This document shows positions 25,830-36,500 of a stretch of 64,000 bases of DNA, one piece after another. Numbering within the stretch: position 1 is the first letter of the stretch; each line of letters opens with the position of its first letter. Position numbers and translations under genes: made by a program. The notes below the pieces were generated by a model that searched no databases, had not been told where the DNA came from, and saw nothing but the letters and a program-made list of their open reading frames with translations. Origin of the DNA: Onchocerca lupi (Eukaryota; Nematoda; Chromadorea; Rhabditida; Onchocercidae); NCBI GenBank assembly GCA_028564675.1, contig JAOVVO010000206.1, positions 1 through 64,000 on the forward strand, in the 5' to 3' direction.

Positions 25830-27907
25830 CAATGCATTTGATAAGCGAAAAGATAGTTCATGATAAAATTGATAGATTGCCATAAAATGAGCCTTAAAAC
25901 TTGAGGTAGGAAAAAAAGTAGGGACTAAAATTCATCTGATTCTACAAAAAAATTTTTTTTAAAAAAATTGAAAAGCAATGTCATAACTAGCTGAAAACAA
26001 TTTATGGTGAAAGTGTCAAGTCTATAGAGCTAATGATAATTTAGGGCAAAATTGATAAATTGAGATGAAATTAGATTTAGAATTGAAACAGGTTTCTTTA
26101 TTGCCGTAAGATTATTTAGTTTAATATTATTAATTTTCACGTTTTTTAAAAAATGACAAAAATTTATTTGTACTTTTTTAATTATTTACCAGAATTTGTA
26201 AATCTCATGAAATTTCAATTTTTCGTAAAAGTAGAACAGGATCATTTGTATTATTAAATTAATTAGGGAAATTCGATCAATGGCATGATTAAATTGCATC
26301 GATGAATAAGCTAATTATTTAGAGCTATTTTGCTATTATTTCCCGAATAACTGTTTTTATTATCTCAACTAATTTCTAGTTTATTTTTTCATTATAATTT
26401 TTTTTTTTTTCTATAAGAGGAATCATTACTGCGTTATTATCACTAACATTAATAGTTTAATATGAATTCAGTAATTATGGAGGAGAAAATTAGAACAAAA
26501 TATAACTGAAATATATTCATGGATAAATAATATTCTAAAATACGGCTGATTCCAAATATTGTAAGATATAATAATTGGTAAATCTTTCAATTCTTTTAGT
26601 TCGTTACGTAAATCTTTTAGTTCTGATATTTGATTCATTTCAAAAAAATGTTCAAATTCGGCTGAAATTATAAAAATGAGATAAATTACTTTGCTTTATT
26701 TTTATTTTTTTCAGAACTGAGTCATTTTATTATTTTATGTTTGGTAAATAAATGATTAACTAACTTAATACAAAATCAAAACAAGGTCAAAAAAAATGAA
26801 ATCAGTAATTAGTTAATTAGTTCTAAGTATTCAATTTCAAAAGAGTCAAATGAATAAAACCTAATAAATATAAAGGCTGAATTTTTATTTGTAGTGCGAT
26901 ATATTTTTGATTGTATCAAATAAAATTAAATAACTTACAGGTCATTTATTTTTATAATCAGTGATGATTCCATTAATTAATCGGAAAATTTATAACTTAT
27001 TTAATAGTATTTACCAAACATAAAATAATAAAATTTGACTCAGTTCCAAAAAAATTATAAAAATACAAATAAAGCAAATTAATTCATCTTACTATTATAA
27101 TTTTAGCTCAATTTGAAGATTTTTCTTTTTTGAAATGAAATATATCAGAAAAATATCAAATAAATTCGTAAAGAAGTAAAAGATTTACCAATTATTATAT
27201 CTTACAACATTTGGAATCAGCCGTATTTTAGAATATTATTTATCCATGAATATATTTCAGTTATATTTTGTTCTAATTTTCTCCTCCATAATTACTGAAT
27301 TCATATTAAACTATTAATGTTAGTGATAATAACGCAGTAATGATTCCTCTTATAGAAAAAAAAAAAAATTATAATGAAAAAATAAACTAGAAATTAGTTG
27401 AGATAATAAAAACAGTTATTCGGGAAATAATAGCAAAATAGCTCTAAATAATTAGCTTATTCATCGATGCAATTTAATCATGCCATTGATCGAATTTCCC
27501 TAATTAATTTAATAATACAAATGATCCTGTTAAATGAAGTTTATCCTTATTTCTACTTTTACGAAAAATTGAAATTTCATGAGATTTACAAATTCTGTTA
27601 AATAATTAAAAAAGTAAAAATAAATTTTTATCATTTTCTAAGAAACGTGAAAATTGATTATATTAAGCTAAATAATCTTACGGCAATAAAGGAACCTGCT
27701 TCAATTCTAAATCTAATTTTATCTCAATTTATCAATTTTACCATAAATTATCATTAGCTTTGTGGATTTAGCAATTTTAATTCAAATTGTTATCAGCTTA
27801 TCAGACTATTGCAATGCTTATCTTTTGTACTATTTCAATTTTAAAGCTCATTTTATGGCAATCTATCAATTTTATCATGAACTATCATTAGCTTGTCAAA
27901 TGCATTG
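25830..27907. mobile_element. Large foldback (inverted repeat), ~0.9 kb arms around a ~0.25 kb loop
   Basis: The left arm (about 25830-26755) reads as the reverse complement of the right arm (about 27008-27907). Matching landmarks, left then right: AATGCATTTGATAAG and its complement near 27890-27907; TTGCCGTAAGATTATTT at about 26101 and AAATAATCTTACGGCAA near 27671; GGCATGATTAAATTGCAT at about 26281 and its complement near 27470; ATACGGCTGATTCCAAAT near 26540 and its complement near 27215; TTATGTTTGGTAAATA near 26735 and its complement near 27010. The arms are diverged by substitutions and by one insertion of about 20 bases near 27535, so this is not an assembly mirror. Outer parts of the arms hold degenerate ~100-bp subrepeats. 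No transposase frame is present. It fits a non-autonomous foldback/MITE-like element. If transcribed it would give a long hairpin RNA. Confidence 0.82.
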
Positions 27908-28616
27908 CAAATGCTTCAAAAATTGAATAAATTGAACTAAGAAGGTTTGTTTTATTTGATATTTTACATGATCTTTGACTTAAGAGTTACCAATTCAATC
28001 ACCATGATAACTTTTTGCAAGCACAATAATCAAAAAAAAAAAAAAAAAAAAAGAAAAAAAGCAGCAAACGCATGTAAAGAGTTTGTAGATTCCTGAAATA
28101 ATGTTTCTATACAAAACTTATCATTCGTCCCAAAAATATGTTATTACCACAGTTTAATAGAAATCTGCCTAGCAATAAGAAAGATTAAAATTAATAATAA
28201 ATGCTGGAAACATTAGGAAATTTGAATTTCAATAATTTAAATTTATAGTCTAAAAACGCAATTACTTTTCCATCATTTTAATAACAAAATTCAAATAATA
28301 TCAAAGTATATTATTATAATTGCTTAGAAACAGTATTTTAACCTGAATTTGCAGTCATTAATTCAGGTAAAAATTCCATTGTCTTTGACGTATGTTATGA
28401 TTTTTCAGGTGTTAAAAAAAATAAAAAAAAAAAGAACTAGATTTAATAGATGAATCGAATTTTCTGATTATTTTTTTTCCACACAAAAGCCAATAAAATT
28501 TGTTATGATATCTTAGCTCATGTTAAATCAATAATTGCATAATCCAGTAACTATCATTTTGTTGAAATTTTTGGAAATATGGATTCTCTCTTGCTTACTG
28601 ATCTTTGATTTATTGA

Positions 28617-29100
28617 TTGCCTGAACTTGGAACGATATGCAATAACTCTTACTTCTTTGGTAATCGCCGATAGATAGGAATGACATCATAGCACATGTTT
28701 TCAAACAGAAGATGAAATCGTTGATTGATCATGATAAAATATAAGATATTTGGGTTTGTGCACTGCTGAATGTGTTTGTGGAATGGCAAAAGAAAAAACT
28801 ATCAATGCACATATATTAATCCTGCTTTATGACAAAATCACTTCAAACGAAATCGACGATATAAAATAACTGAAATACCTGATGTCGACGTCGATAAAGA
28901 TTTGCATGAAATTGTGACGAAAAACATGGTACATAGAAATTATTGGAGAAAGCGGAAAGATGTTAAAGGTCAAATAATGTCACGACAATTATTGCAAACA
29001 AGGAGTGCTAAAGGTCAAGCAACAACAACATTCAAGAACATTGGCAATAACAACAACAACAGCAGCAACAATAAAGGATCGATAACACGTTTGCCGTCAA
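28617..29100 (+). pseudogene. Decayed Helitron Rep/helicase fragment (Rep-side part)
   Basis: Plus-strand pieces in shifting frames resemble the Helitron protein: NDIIAHVFKQKMKSLID at about 28680, then VFVEWQKKKLSMH near 28770, AHILI, YDKITSNEIDDI, and EIPDVDVDKDLHEIVTKNM near 28880-28930. These follow the order found between the Rep and helicase parts of Helitron ORFs. At least three frameshifts and stops (for example a TGA where Trp is expected before the EWQK piece) show it is dead. After KNMVH the text jumps to RNYWRKRKDVKGQ, which matches, at DNA level, the sequence just past the helicase end in the second fragment at about 31940-32030. So this copy looks like the Rep side joined directly to the element's 3' region. 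Confidence 0.72.
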
Positions 29101-29439
29101 AAGAATAAGCGAAAGATTCATTTCACAAATAAACGAAATGGGGTTAAACAATCATCAGACGACATATTATAGATCAAGTGAAAGGTTTAGGATCCCGGAA
29201 AGGATTTTCATGCATTTTTTGCCATCATATTGACCGCCTGATCATTTTCATCTCCAGCAGAGTTACACGAGAAATATAAATCGCAGGTGGCTGAAAATAT
29301 TTCACTTTGAATATGTAAGAAAAATTCAAATAGAACATGAATTTCACAGCAGAAATCTATACCGATGATAATGGTCGAAGATTACTGAGTAAATACTTAT
29401 AATAGATTGCACCGCGAACGAATGACCAAAACATTATAG

Positions 29440-29962
29440 AAATAGTTATGACAAGTTCTCTTAAGGGATGAAACCGACTGATTCATATTCTTATCTATAT
29501 AGATAAAATGTAAATGTTCCCTGTTACAAATGGAAAAACTCCGGAAGTTCTCACTGATTGTTTTCAAATTTTGACAAAACCTTGCATTCGAATAGATGCG
29601 TATTCTTATATAAACATACGTACTTTTTTCACATATCACATCCGTGATAACTAGAAATAAGTAATGGCGCAAAGTTTATTGATTGTCTTCCTTCTTTTTT
29701 CTCATTTAAAAGAAATCAGTGCAGAACTTCTGGAGTTTACCGGAGACAAACAAAGAGCATTTACATTTTTATTCATATGGATTATTATTAGAGGGATGGG
29801 AAGAAGAGAGAGAATGAGAGAAAAAAAGGAAGGCGGATTATCATCATTATTAGAGCGATGGGATGTAAGCAAACTTTTTTTTTCACCTGTCACGTCCATG
29901 ACAACTAAAAGTATGTGAGAGACGGAGTTTACTGACTTTGCCTTCCTTTTTTCCTCTCATTC
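29440..29962. repeat. Composite repeat with inverted and direct arms
   Basis: About 60 bp at 29496-29555 is the inverted complement of 29713-29772 (shared core: AATCAGTG, AGAACTTC-GGAGTTT, CATTTACATTTT). Separately, about 29622-29704 is repeated directly at about 29873-29962 (shared: ACTTTTTTTCAC, TGTCACxTCC-TGA-AACTA, GTTTAxTGACTTTGCCTTCC-like text). It lies between the two Helitron fragments. No intact gene is present; the open frames on both strands are repeat-derived. Confidence 0.6.
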
Positions 29963-30479
29963 CCCCGTTGCCTCTCATTTTTCTCTCTCTATTGCTATGC
30001 TAATTACGTCACATGGATTTATATTTATCTTTCTGATATGGCAAATGAATATAAAAATTTTTGCATTTGTAACGTATCTGAAAAAAAATCCCAAATATCC
30101 GCTAAATTTTGAATTTAAAATTCTTTTTACTTAATAAAAATTAGCTCAATTTGTTTGAATAAAGGCAACATTCTAACCTAAAAAATTTTATTACATTAAT
30201 TCTAAATATTTCGTAAGATCAAGCTTTTTGCTCAGTTAATCTTCTCTGACTTAATTTTGATTTAACTTAATTTGATGTAAATTTAATATTAAAATATTAA
30301 CTCATAACTTTCTTCATTTTTCCATAGATCAAGTATTCAAATCCATCAGAAGTGTTAGTGACTTATGATTTAATATAATTGATACTAATTCCTTTCTTTT
30401 TTAGATTTTCTTTCATATTATACCTCTATTTATTTTTATCTATCTATCTGTAACTTGTGCTTACAAATCACGGAAAAAG

Positions 30480-32240
30480 TTCTCAATCAGTTGGAAATGC
30501 ATCACCGAATCATTTGCTGCTGCTTCACTCGATGTAGAATTGCGTCGCGAACAAAATTACAACACGAGTGATCTTTTGTCATATGTGCAATTAAATATTC
30601 CTAAGCTAAGGTTTGAGCAAAAAGGCATTTACAATCAAATAATGCAAACTGTCAGTAAGGAAACTGGAGAAATGTTCTTTGTAGATGCGTCAGGAAGAAC
30701 TGGTAAGACGTTCCTAATTAGATTGATTCTGGCAACAATTCGATCCCAAAATAGCAAAGCCTTAGCTCTTGAATTGTCCGGAATAGCTGTAACATTGCTA
30801 CCAGGTGAAAGAACTGCTCATTCCGCTTTAAAATTGCCATTGAACATACAATTGATTGAAACGCCTACATGCAACATTTCCAAAGCATTTGGCATGGATA
30901 AGTATAGCAAAATGCAAACTTACTGTTTGAGATGAATGTACAATGGCGCATAAAAAATCGGTCGAGACTCTCGATTGATCATTGCAAGATTTGCTTGGAA
31001 ATATCAGACTATTTGGGAACGCTTTAATATTGCTTGCAGGAGATTTCAGGAGAACATTACCTGTAATTCCTCGATTGACACTAGCGACGAAATAAATGAT
31101 TGCCTAAAATACTCTATTTTGTGGCGACGCATAAAGTTAAAATTAACCACAATATGCGTATCCAGCTGCAAAACGATCGATCAGCTCGAATACTATCACA
31201 TCATTGCTGGAAATTGGGAACGGAAAGGTGCCGGTTGATCTGACCACAGGACGAATTTCATTGCCTCATAACTTCTTTAATTTAGTAACGTCAAAAAAGG
31301 GTTGGTTAAAAAATATTTCCCGATATTCAAATCAGTTATAAAATCACGATTGGCTGAGCAAACGAGCTGTTCTTGCGGCCAAGAACAAAGACGTCGACGA
31401 ACATAGCAATATTATACAGTCTAACATTCAAAGCGAGACAATCACACAAAAGAGCGTCGACACTGTTGTGGAAGCAGATGAAGCGGTTAATTTTCACAGA
31501 ATTTATGAATTCACTTGATCTGCCAGGGATGCCGCTGTAAGTACTGCAGTTGAAAATCAGCGTGCCAATTATCATGTTGCGAAATATCAATCAGCCAAAC
31601 GGCTTGCAGTAAAAAAATTAATGAGCAATGTCGTTGAGGCAACAATCTTGACAGAACCTTTCAAAGATGAAGATGTCCTTATTCCTCGCATTTCTATGAT
31701 TCCAACGGATATGCCATTTCAGTTTAAAAAATTGCAATCCCAAATCGATTGACGTTTGCATTCACCATCAACAAAGCTCAGGGTCAACCTTTAGAATTGT
31801 GCGATTTAGATCTAGAGACGGATTGCTTCTCACATAAACAATTATATGTTGCATGTTCTAGAGTCAACAAACCAGACAATTTCTATATCTACACAGACAA
31901 TGGAACAACAAAAATATTGTTTATCCATAAATATTGTGAAATTAAATATATTCGATATGAGCGAAAACTGAAAGATGCCAAATAATGCCATGAAAATAAT
32001 TGTAAACAAGAAATACTAAAGGCCAAATGGTGCGACATAGTTTCAAAGGAACGGCAAGCATGCTTAATACCAAAACGCTCCGATTCACAGATAAACGACA
32101 AAGATCGACACAGCAACAGTGGGTGTTCCAGGGATTCCAGTTCGACAGTTCAAAGCGACATAATGGTAGCAACAATCCGACAAGTCACTTAAATAATATT
32201 CTTCTCTATTATCGACAAAGGAAAGCGCAGCATATTAGAG
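30480..32240 (+). pseudogene. Decayed Helitron helicase fragment (PIF1-like) with its 3' region
   Basis: A plus-strand SF1 PIF1-type helicase of the Helitron class, which in a live element would unwind DNA for rolling-circle transposition. Visible in order: LRREQNYN and SYVQLNIPKLRFEQKGIYNQ; a Walker A region DASGRTGKTFLIR at about 30686 in which the usual GGTGKT is GRTGKT; then GIAVTLLPGERTAHSALKLP and ETPTCNISKAFG; a shifted DECTMAHKKS (Walker B) at about 30930; AGDFRRTLPVIPR near 31040; GRISLPHNF near 31250; and FTINKAQGQPLELC with QLYVACSRV at about 31755-31870. The frame breaks several times (stop at 30933, shifts near 30510, 31085 and 31340-31740). The C-terminal end reads NIVYP*IL*N, with two CAA/CGA to stop changes. 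Not a host PIF1. Confidence 0.85.
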
Positions 32241-32461
32241 AGAGTTCTTTTGTTTTAAGACTCTACTTTAGTAATTTTTTTGTCTTTTTGGATTGTTTTA
32301 TTTTTGAATTTTTGTTTTTGAACTGGTTTTGTTATTAAATATTTATTAAAAACTTAAGTTTTTATATAAAGTTGTCTTCCGCTCTATGATTTTTTGAATG
32401 GCAGCCTTAGCGTGATGGCATAAAAGTGGCTTAAGTAACTGAATTATTATTTTTTTGATTA

Positions 32462-32800
32462 AAAACTATTGGTTACCATAAAATAAAACCAAAAAAAAAA
32501 AACTACTAACACCCAAAAAATCTCAAAAAACCAAGGTCAAAATAATACTACCACTAAAAACAATCAATCTCCTATCCTCAAAACGAACAAAAAAAAGAAA
32601 AAAATGAAACAACCGAGAAGCTTCTACTATAAAAAAAAGAGCCATAGAAAAAACTACAAAAGGAACCAACAAAAAAACTAAAAAAACAACAAGCTTCAAA
32701 ATTATAAACAAAAGTAAAATTAAAATTATTACTAAAACCAAAACTATAACTCCACTCACCACAAAGTATAAAATCTAACAACAGTATGAAAAAAAAAAAA
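32462..32800 (-). pseudogene. nad5: Nuclear mitochondrial DNA: N-terminal part of nad5, reversed
   Basis: On the minus strand the DNA turns very T-rich and reads, in the invertebrate mitochondrial code, LDFILCGEWSYSFGFSN, then YNFEACCFF, then ILTLVFWDFLGVSSFF near 32480-32520. These match the order of nematode NADH dehydrogenase subunit 5. The Trp in FWDFLG is TGA, which only works in the mitochondrial code, so this is an organelle insertion (numt) and not a nuclear gene. Flanking T-rich plus-strand DNA at 32240-32420 may also be mitochondrial but could not be assigned. Confidence 0.78.
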
Positions 32801-32861
32801 AAGAAAAAAAAAGAGAAATATCCTATAAAAATCGCCCTAAACTAAAAGAATAAAATTCAGA

Positions 32862-33135
32862 ACTAGTTTTAGTAGTTTTTTTTAGTTTTATTGTATAGTA
32901 ACGTTGTTGCTCGGAGGGGTGTTAGGGCTTTGCGATGAGCACTGTATTTACTAATCGTATTGGTGATTTTTATATTTTTTTTTTTATGTTGGTTTTTTTT
33001 TTTTCGGTTTTTGTGCTTTGGTAGAGGAAAATGCTAAGAAAATTGTTGTTTTAAGTATTATGTATCAGATTAGTTTTTGGTTTTTTGCCATTGATGGTGG
33101 TTTGCAGTATTTGTATTATGTTCATATGAATGGAA
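32862..33135 (+). pseudogene. nad5: Nuclear mitochondrial DNA: middle part of nad5, forward
   Basis: Plus strand, T-rich. It restarts at the point where the reversed fragment ends (VSSFFLVLLYSN-like), continues with TVFTNRIGDFYIFFFM at about 32945, and ends with ENAKKIVVLSIMYQISFWFF and DGGLQYLYYVHMN near 33030-33130, the order seen in NADH dehydrogenase subunit 5 around its conserved KKIVALSTxSQ motif. An internal stretch appears missing between the FFFM and ENAKK parts and there are frame breaks. With the preceding feature this makes two neighbouring nad5 segments lying head to head. Confidence 0.75.
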
Positions 33136-33560
33136 ACCAAAGTAAAAAACCAATATAAAACTGATGCTACTGAGCCTATTTTTCAATTCAACGAGACTAC
33201 AACTGTATAACCTGTGCTTGCAAAGACATCGAACGCTTAAACCAGAATGTTTTTAAAACTTAATTTTCATTTTAACTTCTTAATCAGTAAATCCAGTTCT
33301 CTAAACATGAGATAAGAAGTAGTGTAAATTTTGCATGTTACATGAATGCACTATGAATTCTTTACTTTCTATAAATATCTATTTTTTTTCATGTTTTCAT
33401 TGATTCATTCATTAACGATGTTAGTTGTTTTTTTCAGGCTAACCTGATTCATCAGCAAGTGATTGTATGATATAACTTCCCTGTCATATATGAAAAAAAT
33501 ATCTAAAATTTAACTGTCTGAAAGTAAATACCAAAAGTCACGAAGAGTTAGTGATCAAGA

Positions 33561-33578
33561 ATATTATCAGTGCGTGTC
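33561..33578 (+). promoter_or_regulatory. Candidate splice-leader/3' splice acceptor before the ABC gene
   Basis: AATATTATCAG ends at 33570, eight bases before the first ATG of the transporter. Another stronger T-rich acceptor (TTTTTTTCAG) lies at about 33437. Either could receive a spliced leader or join a 5' UTR exon. Confidence 0.35.
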
Positions 33579-36500
33579 ATGCACCATCTATATTTGTTGC
33601 TGATCAAGGAATTAATTGTTATTTGGCGAAGTAAGATATGGAGTGTTGTTGAAATAGTCCTCCCGTTGATTATCTCCATTCCTCTTATCCCTTTTGTCCT
33701 CCAGGTATTCGTCTTCGCGGCTTCTTTTTAATTTTCATGAAAAATGATTCAAAAAAATTCTTGAACCAATTTTTGTACGATGTTCAGAAAGTTTCAAACA
33801 ATTAAAGAAGACACTTTTACATATTGACCGACTGGGTACTAAATCAGGGGATGTTTTGATGGTCATGCGTTACAGATCTACTGTATAAGCATTTGGTCCG
33901 AATATTGGCCATATACTGTCATTATTATTAAGATAATCATATCATTCAAAACATGTTAAAGTTTTTCTTGGAACGATAGAAACACAAAAAAATTACTTGA
34001 GATTTAGAGAATTCTTGGAGTAGAGACCAGAGTGATACATTTGGTTTATGTGATTTGTGTGGAAATTTTGTATAAAGATAGCCGGGAAAAATTGTGCTAA
34101 TGAATAGATTTATTCTAGAACTCGTCGCCTGTTAAACATGAAGCAAAATTCTGGGAATCATTTCAAGTGACCGGAGACTGGAGAGATTTAGATCGACGTC
34201 TCGGTAATATGCAGTCAATTTATAGTTACTGTGGAACGCTAAGTCGAAGAAATTTAGGACTTGTATTTCCGTAAGTTCGATGCATTCTTTTTTCTCTTTT
34301 GATATTTCAAGATTTTTAATTTGTTTTTTATATTTGTAATTTTTATTTTAGTCTCTTTGCATCCGTATTAAAGATTATAGCTGCTGCTTATCATCATAAA
34401 ATATGGATGTATATATTTGAGAAATAATATGGATGAAAAAGAGATTTCGTGGATAGCTCGCGAAATAGAATTTCGCTATTTGATGAATGATTCAACTTTG
34501 CATTCACATTTTTTCCAATTGAATGTGAAAATATTTCCAACTGAGGAAGCTATGATGAAGGAGTTGTTGGCGGATTATCATCGTTCTTTTATGTGTACTG
34601 AATATATTGGTATGTTTTTTTTTAATCTCAATGCCAATATCGTATTCTTAATGAACAAATTTCTTTGTGACAGATGGTTATTTTTAATTGCGAAGAAAAA
34701 TTATTGATAATGCGAAAATTCATCGTAATATCTCATTCCAAAATGGCGATCAGAGTTAAGAATATGAATTTTATCCACTGCTGAAAATGAACTGTTGCAA
34801 TGAATAAAATAGTTGGTTCTAAAAATTCAAGAAATAAGCGATTGCTGCTGACTCCAAATTGAGATTGAATGATGGAGCCATAATTGCGGATATTAACGGC
34901 TGTTGTCAGTGCTTTTTAAAAAGCTTCTTTAGTAAGTGAAAAGCCGACTATTCATAACCAAAACTTTTGAACAGCGTCACTGTTGAATTGTAAAATGGAT
35001 ATCCTGGTGCCATTTGGTGTAAAAGAAATTTGTGGAAATTGTAAATAACAATATTCGCATCAAATCTTTATATCTTTAATTCTAAATTTTTAACAGCTGT
35101 TAGTTGTTTAATTTTATTTGCTATATAAAATGGGAAAATTTTTCCTGTAATAATAGCATCAACATTGAGCTCGTCGATGGGAGAAGTTAAGGGCAATAGA
35201 AAATCCTTATGTTCATTTTTAGTCGGCTTTTAATTAGGAACACAGCTTAAGTGCTTGGGAATCAAATACCAGTATAATTACATAAATGAATAGTAAAGAC
35301 TATCGCTGTCTGAGAGAATTGTAAATTTATGGCATTTCTCATCACTCATTTCATAATGTTTCAGTGAGTAATAATCGCGATATAGCTTGTATTCCCTGAA
35401 GAACATTTTTATTAAAAACCTTATATTTCGTAAATTAAACGAATAAAGATCTCATCAATTCTTTCTTTGAATTTATTTCTCTGAATTGCGAAAAATTGAT
35501 AACATTTAATTATGTAAGGTGGTACTGTTCAATCTATTCCTCTGTATGTGTCAAACAGTTCAGAAAGTTTTGAATTAATGTCCGATTCTTTCACACCTTG
35601 GTTATTCAATGCTTGCTACAAAATAGATATTTCATCAACAAAAAACAAACTTATTTTTGTTTTCAACAGATGCATATTTAGTAATATGAAAACTCTTGAT
35701 GCAAAAAAATGTTGCAGTAAATGAATGCAAAAAACAAGATAGCTGAAGATTGAGTTAAAAGTAATAGTAAAAGATAGAAAAAAACTTGACAAACTTACAG
35801 AGTAGTACAAAGTAGTACAGGAGTAGTGCGAGGTAGTATGTTTCACGTAAGATGCTAAGTGATTCAGAGAGTTATACTTCAATTTGTATTAATATCTTAA
35901 TACGATTGATATTATCGCACTGAAATTGATTTCATTTTCGATTGTTTGACGAAATATCTATTGTTAAATATTTACAGCTGGTATTATATTCGATGAATAT
36001 AATAGTAGCACATCACGCCTTTCGTATACTATACGAATACGTCAAACAAAAGATTCACAAACACAATGGTATATTGGTGATGATATTTGGGTGAATGGAG
36101 GACCATATGAAGTTTTAAATGATAATTTTCCAATAAATATAGTACCAAATTATTGGTCTCTTGGTATCCTATCACTACAATATGCAATTGATACTGTATT
36201 TCTTAAAGTAATTATTTTCTTTTTATTCATGATATTAATTAGAAACAGTTTCTGAATTACAACTGAATATTTCTTATGTATTTTTTTTGTTCTTTATTTA
36301 CAATTTTATTAGAGCAATTTTTTTTTAGAAAACAATCATGATTCAATTGGATAGAGTATCTCTCAGAGCAATTTTAAGGAAATGTTAAAAATATCCGAAA
36401 TATTTTGTCTTAAAATTTTTCTTCATGTCTTTTTTACAGAAATCTCTAATTTATACTTGCAATGCTGATAACGTTTTTCTGCAGGATTGTAAAAGTAACA

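Larger units (their letters stand above)
14146..28600. other. 14.5 kb gene desert upstream of the BarH gene
   Basis: No exon with believable coding texture is seen on either strand. The region holds degenerate tandem repeats at 16.76-17.27, 18.02-18.39, 23.82-24.08 and 25.05-25.28 kb and a large foldback at 25.83-27.91 kb. Patches at about 16.50-16.78, 20.36-20.44 and 22.10-22.28 kb are less AT-rich than their surroundings and carry clustered homeodomain, GATA or E-box-like words, so they are candidate cis-regulatory elements for the minus-strand BarH gene. This is inference only. Confidence 0.5.

Noticed and set aside
28902..29108. 68-codon Asn/Lys-rich gene
   Set aside because: Its first part is Helitron text in a longer broken frame; the rest is element 3' sequence and AAC triplets.
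30540..30935. Host PIF1 DNA helicase gene
   Set aside because: Frame breaks, mutated Walker A and Helitron-specific wording and neighbours show a dead transposon.
32523..32762. Small hydrophobic minus-strand membrane protein
   Set aside because: It is the mitochondrial nad5 fragment read in a shifted frame with the nuclear code.
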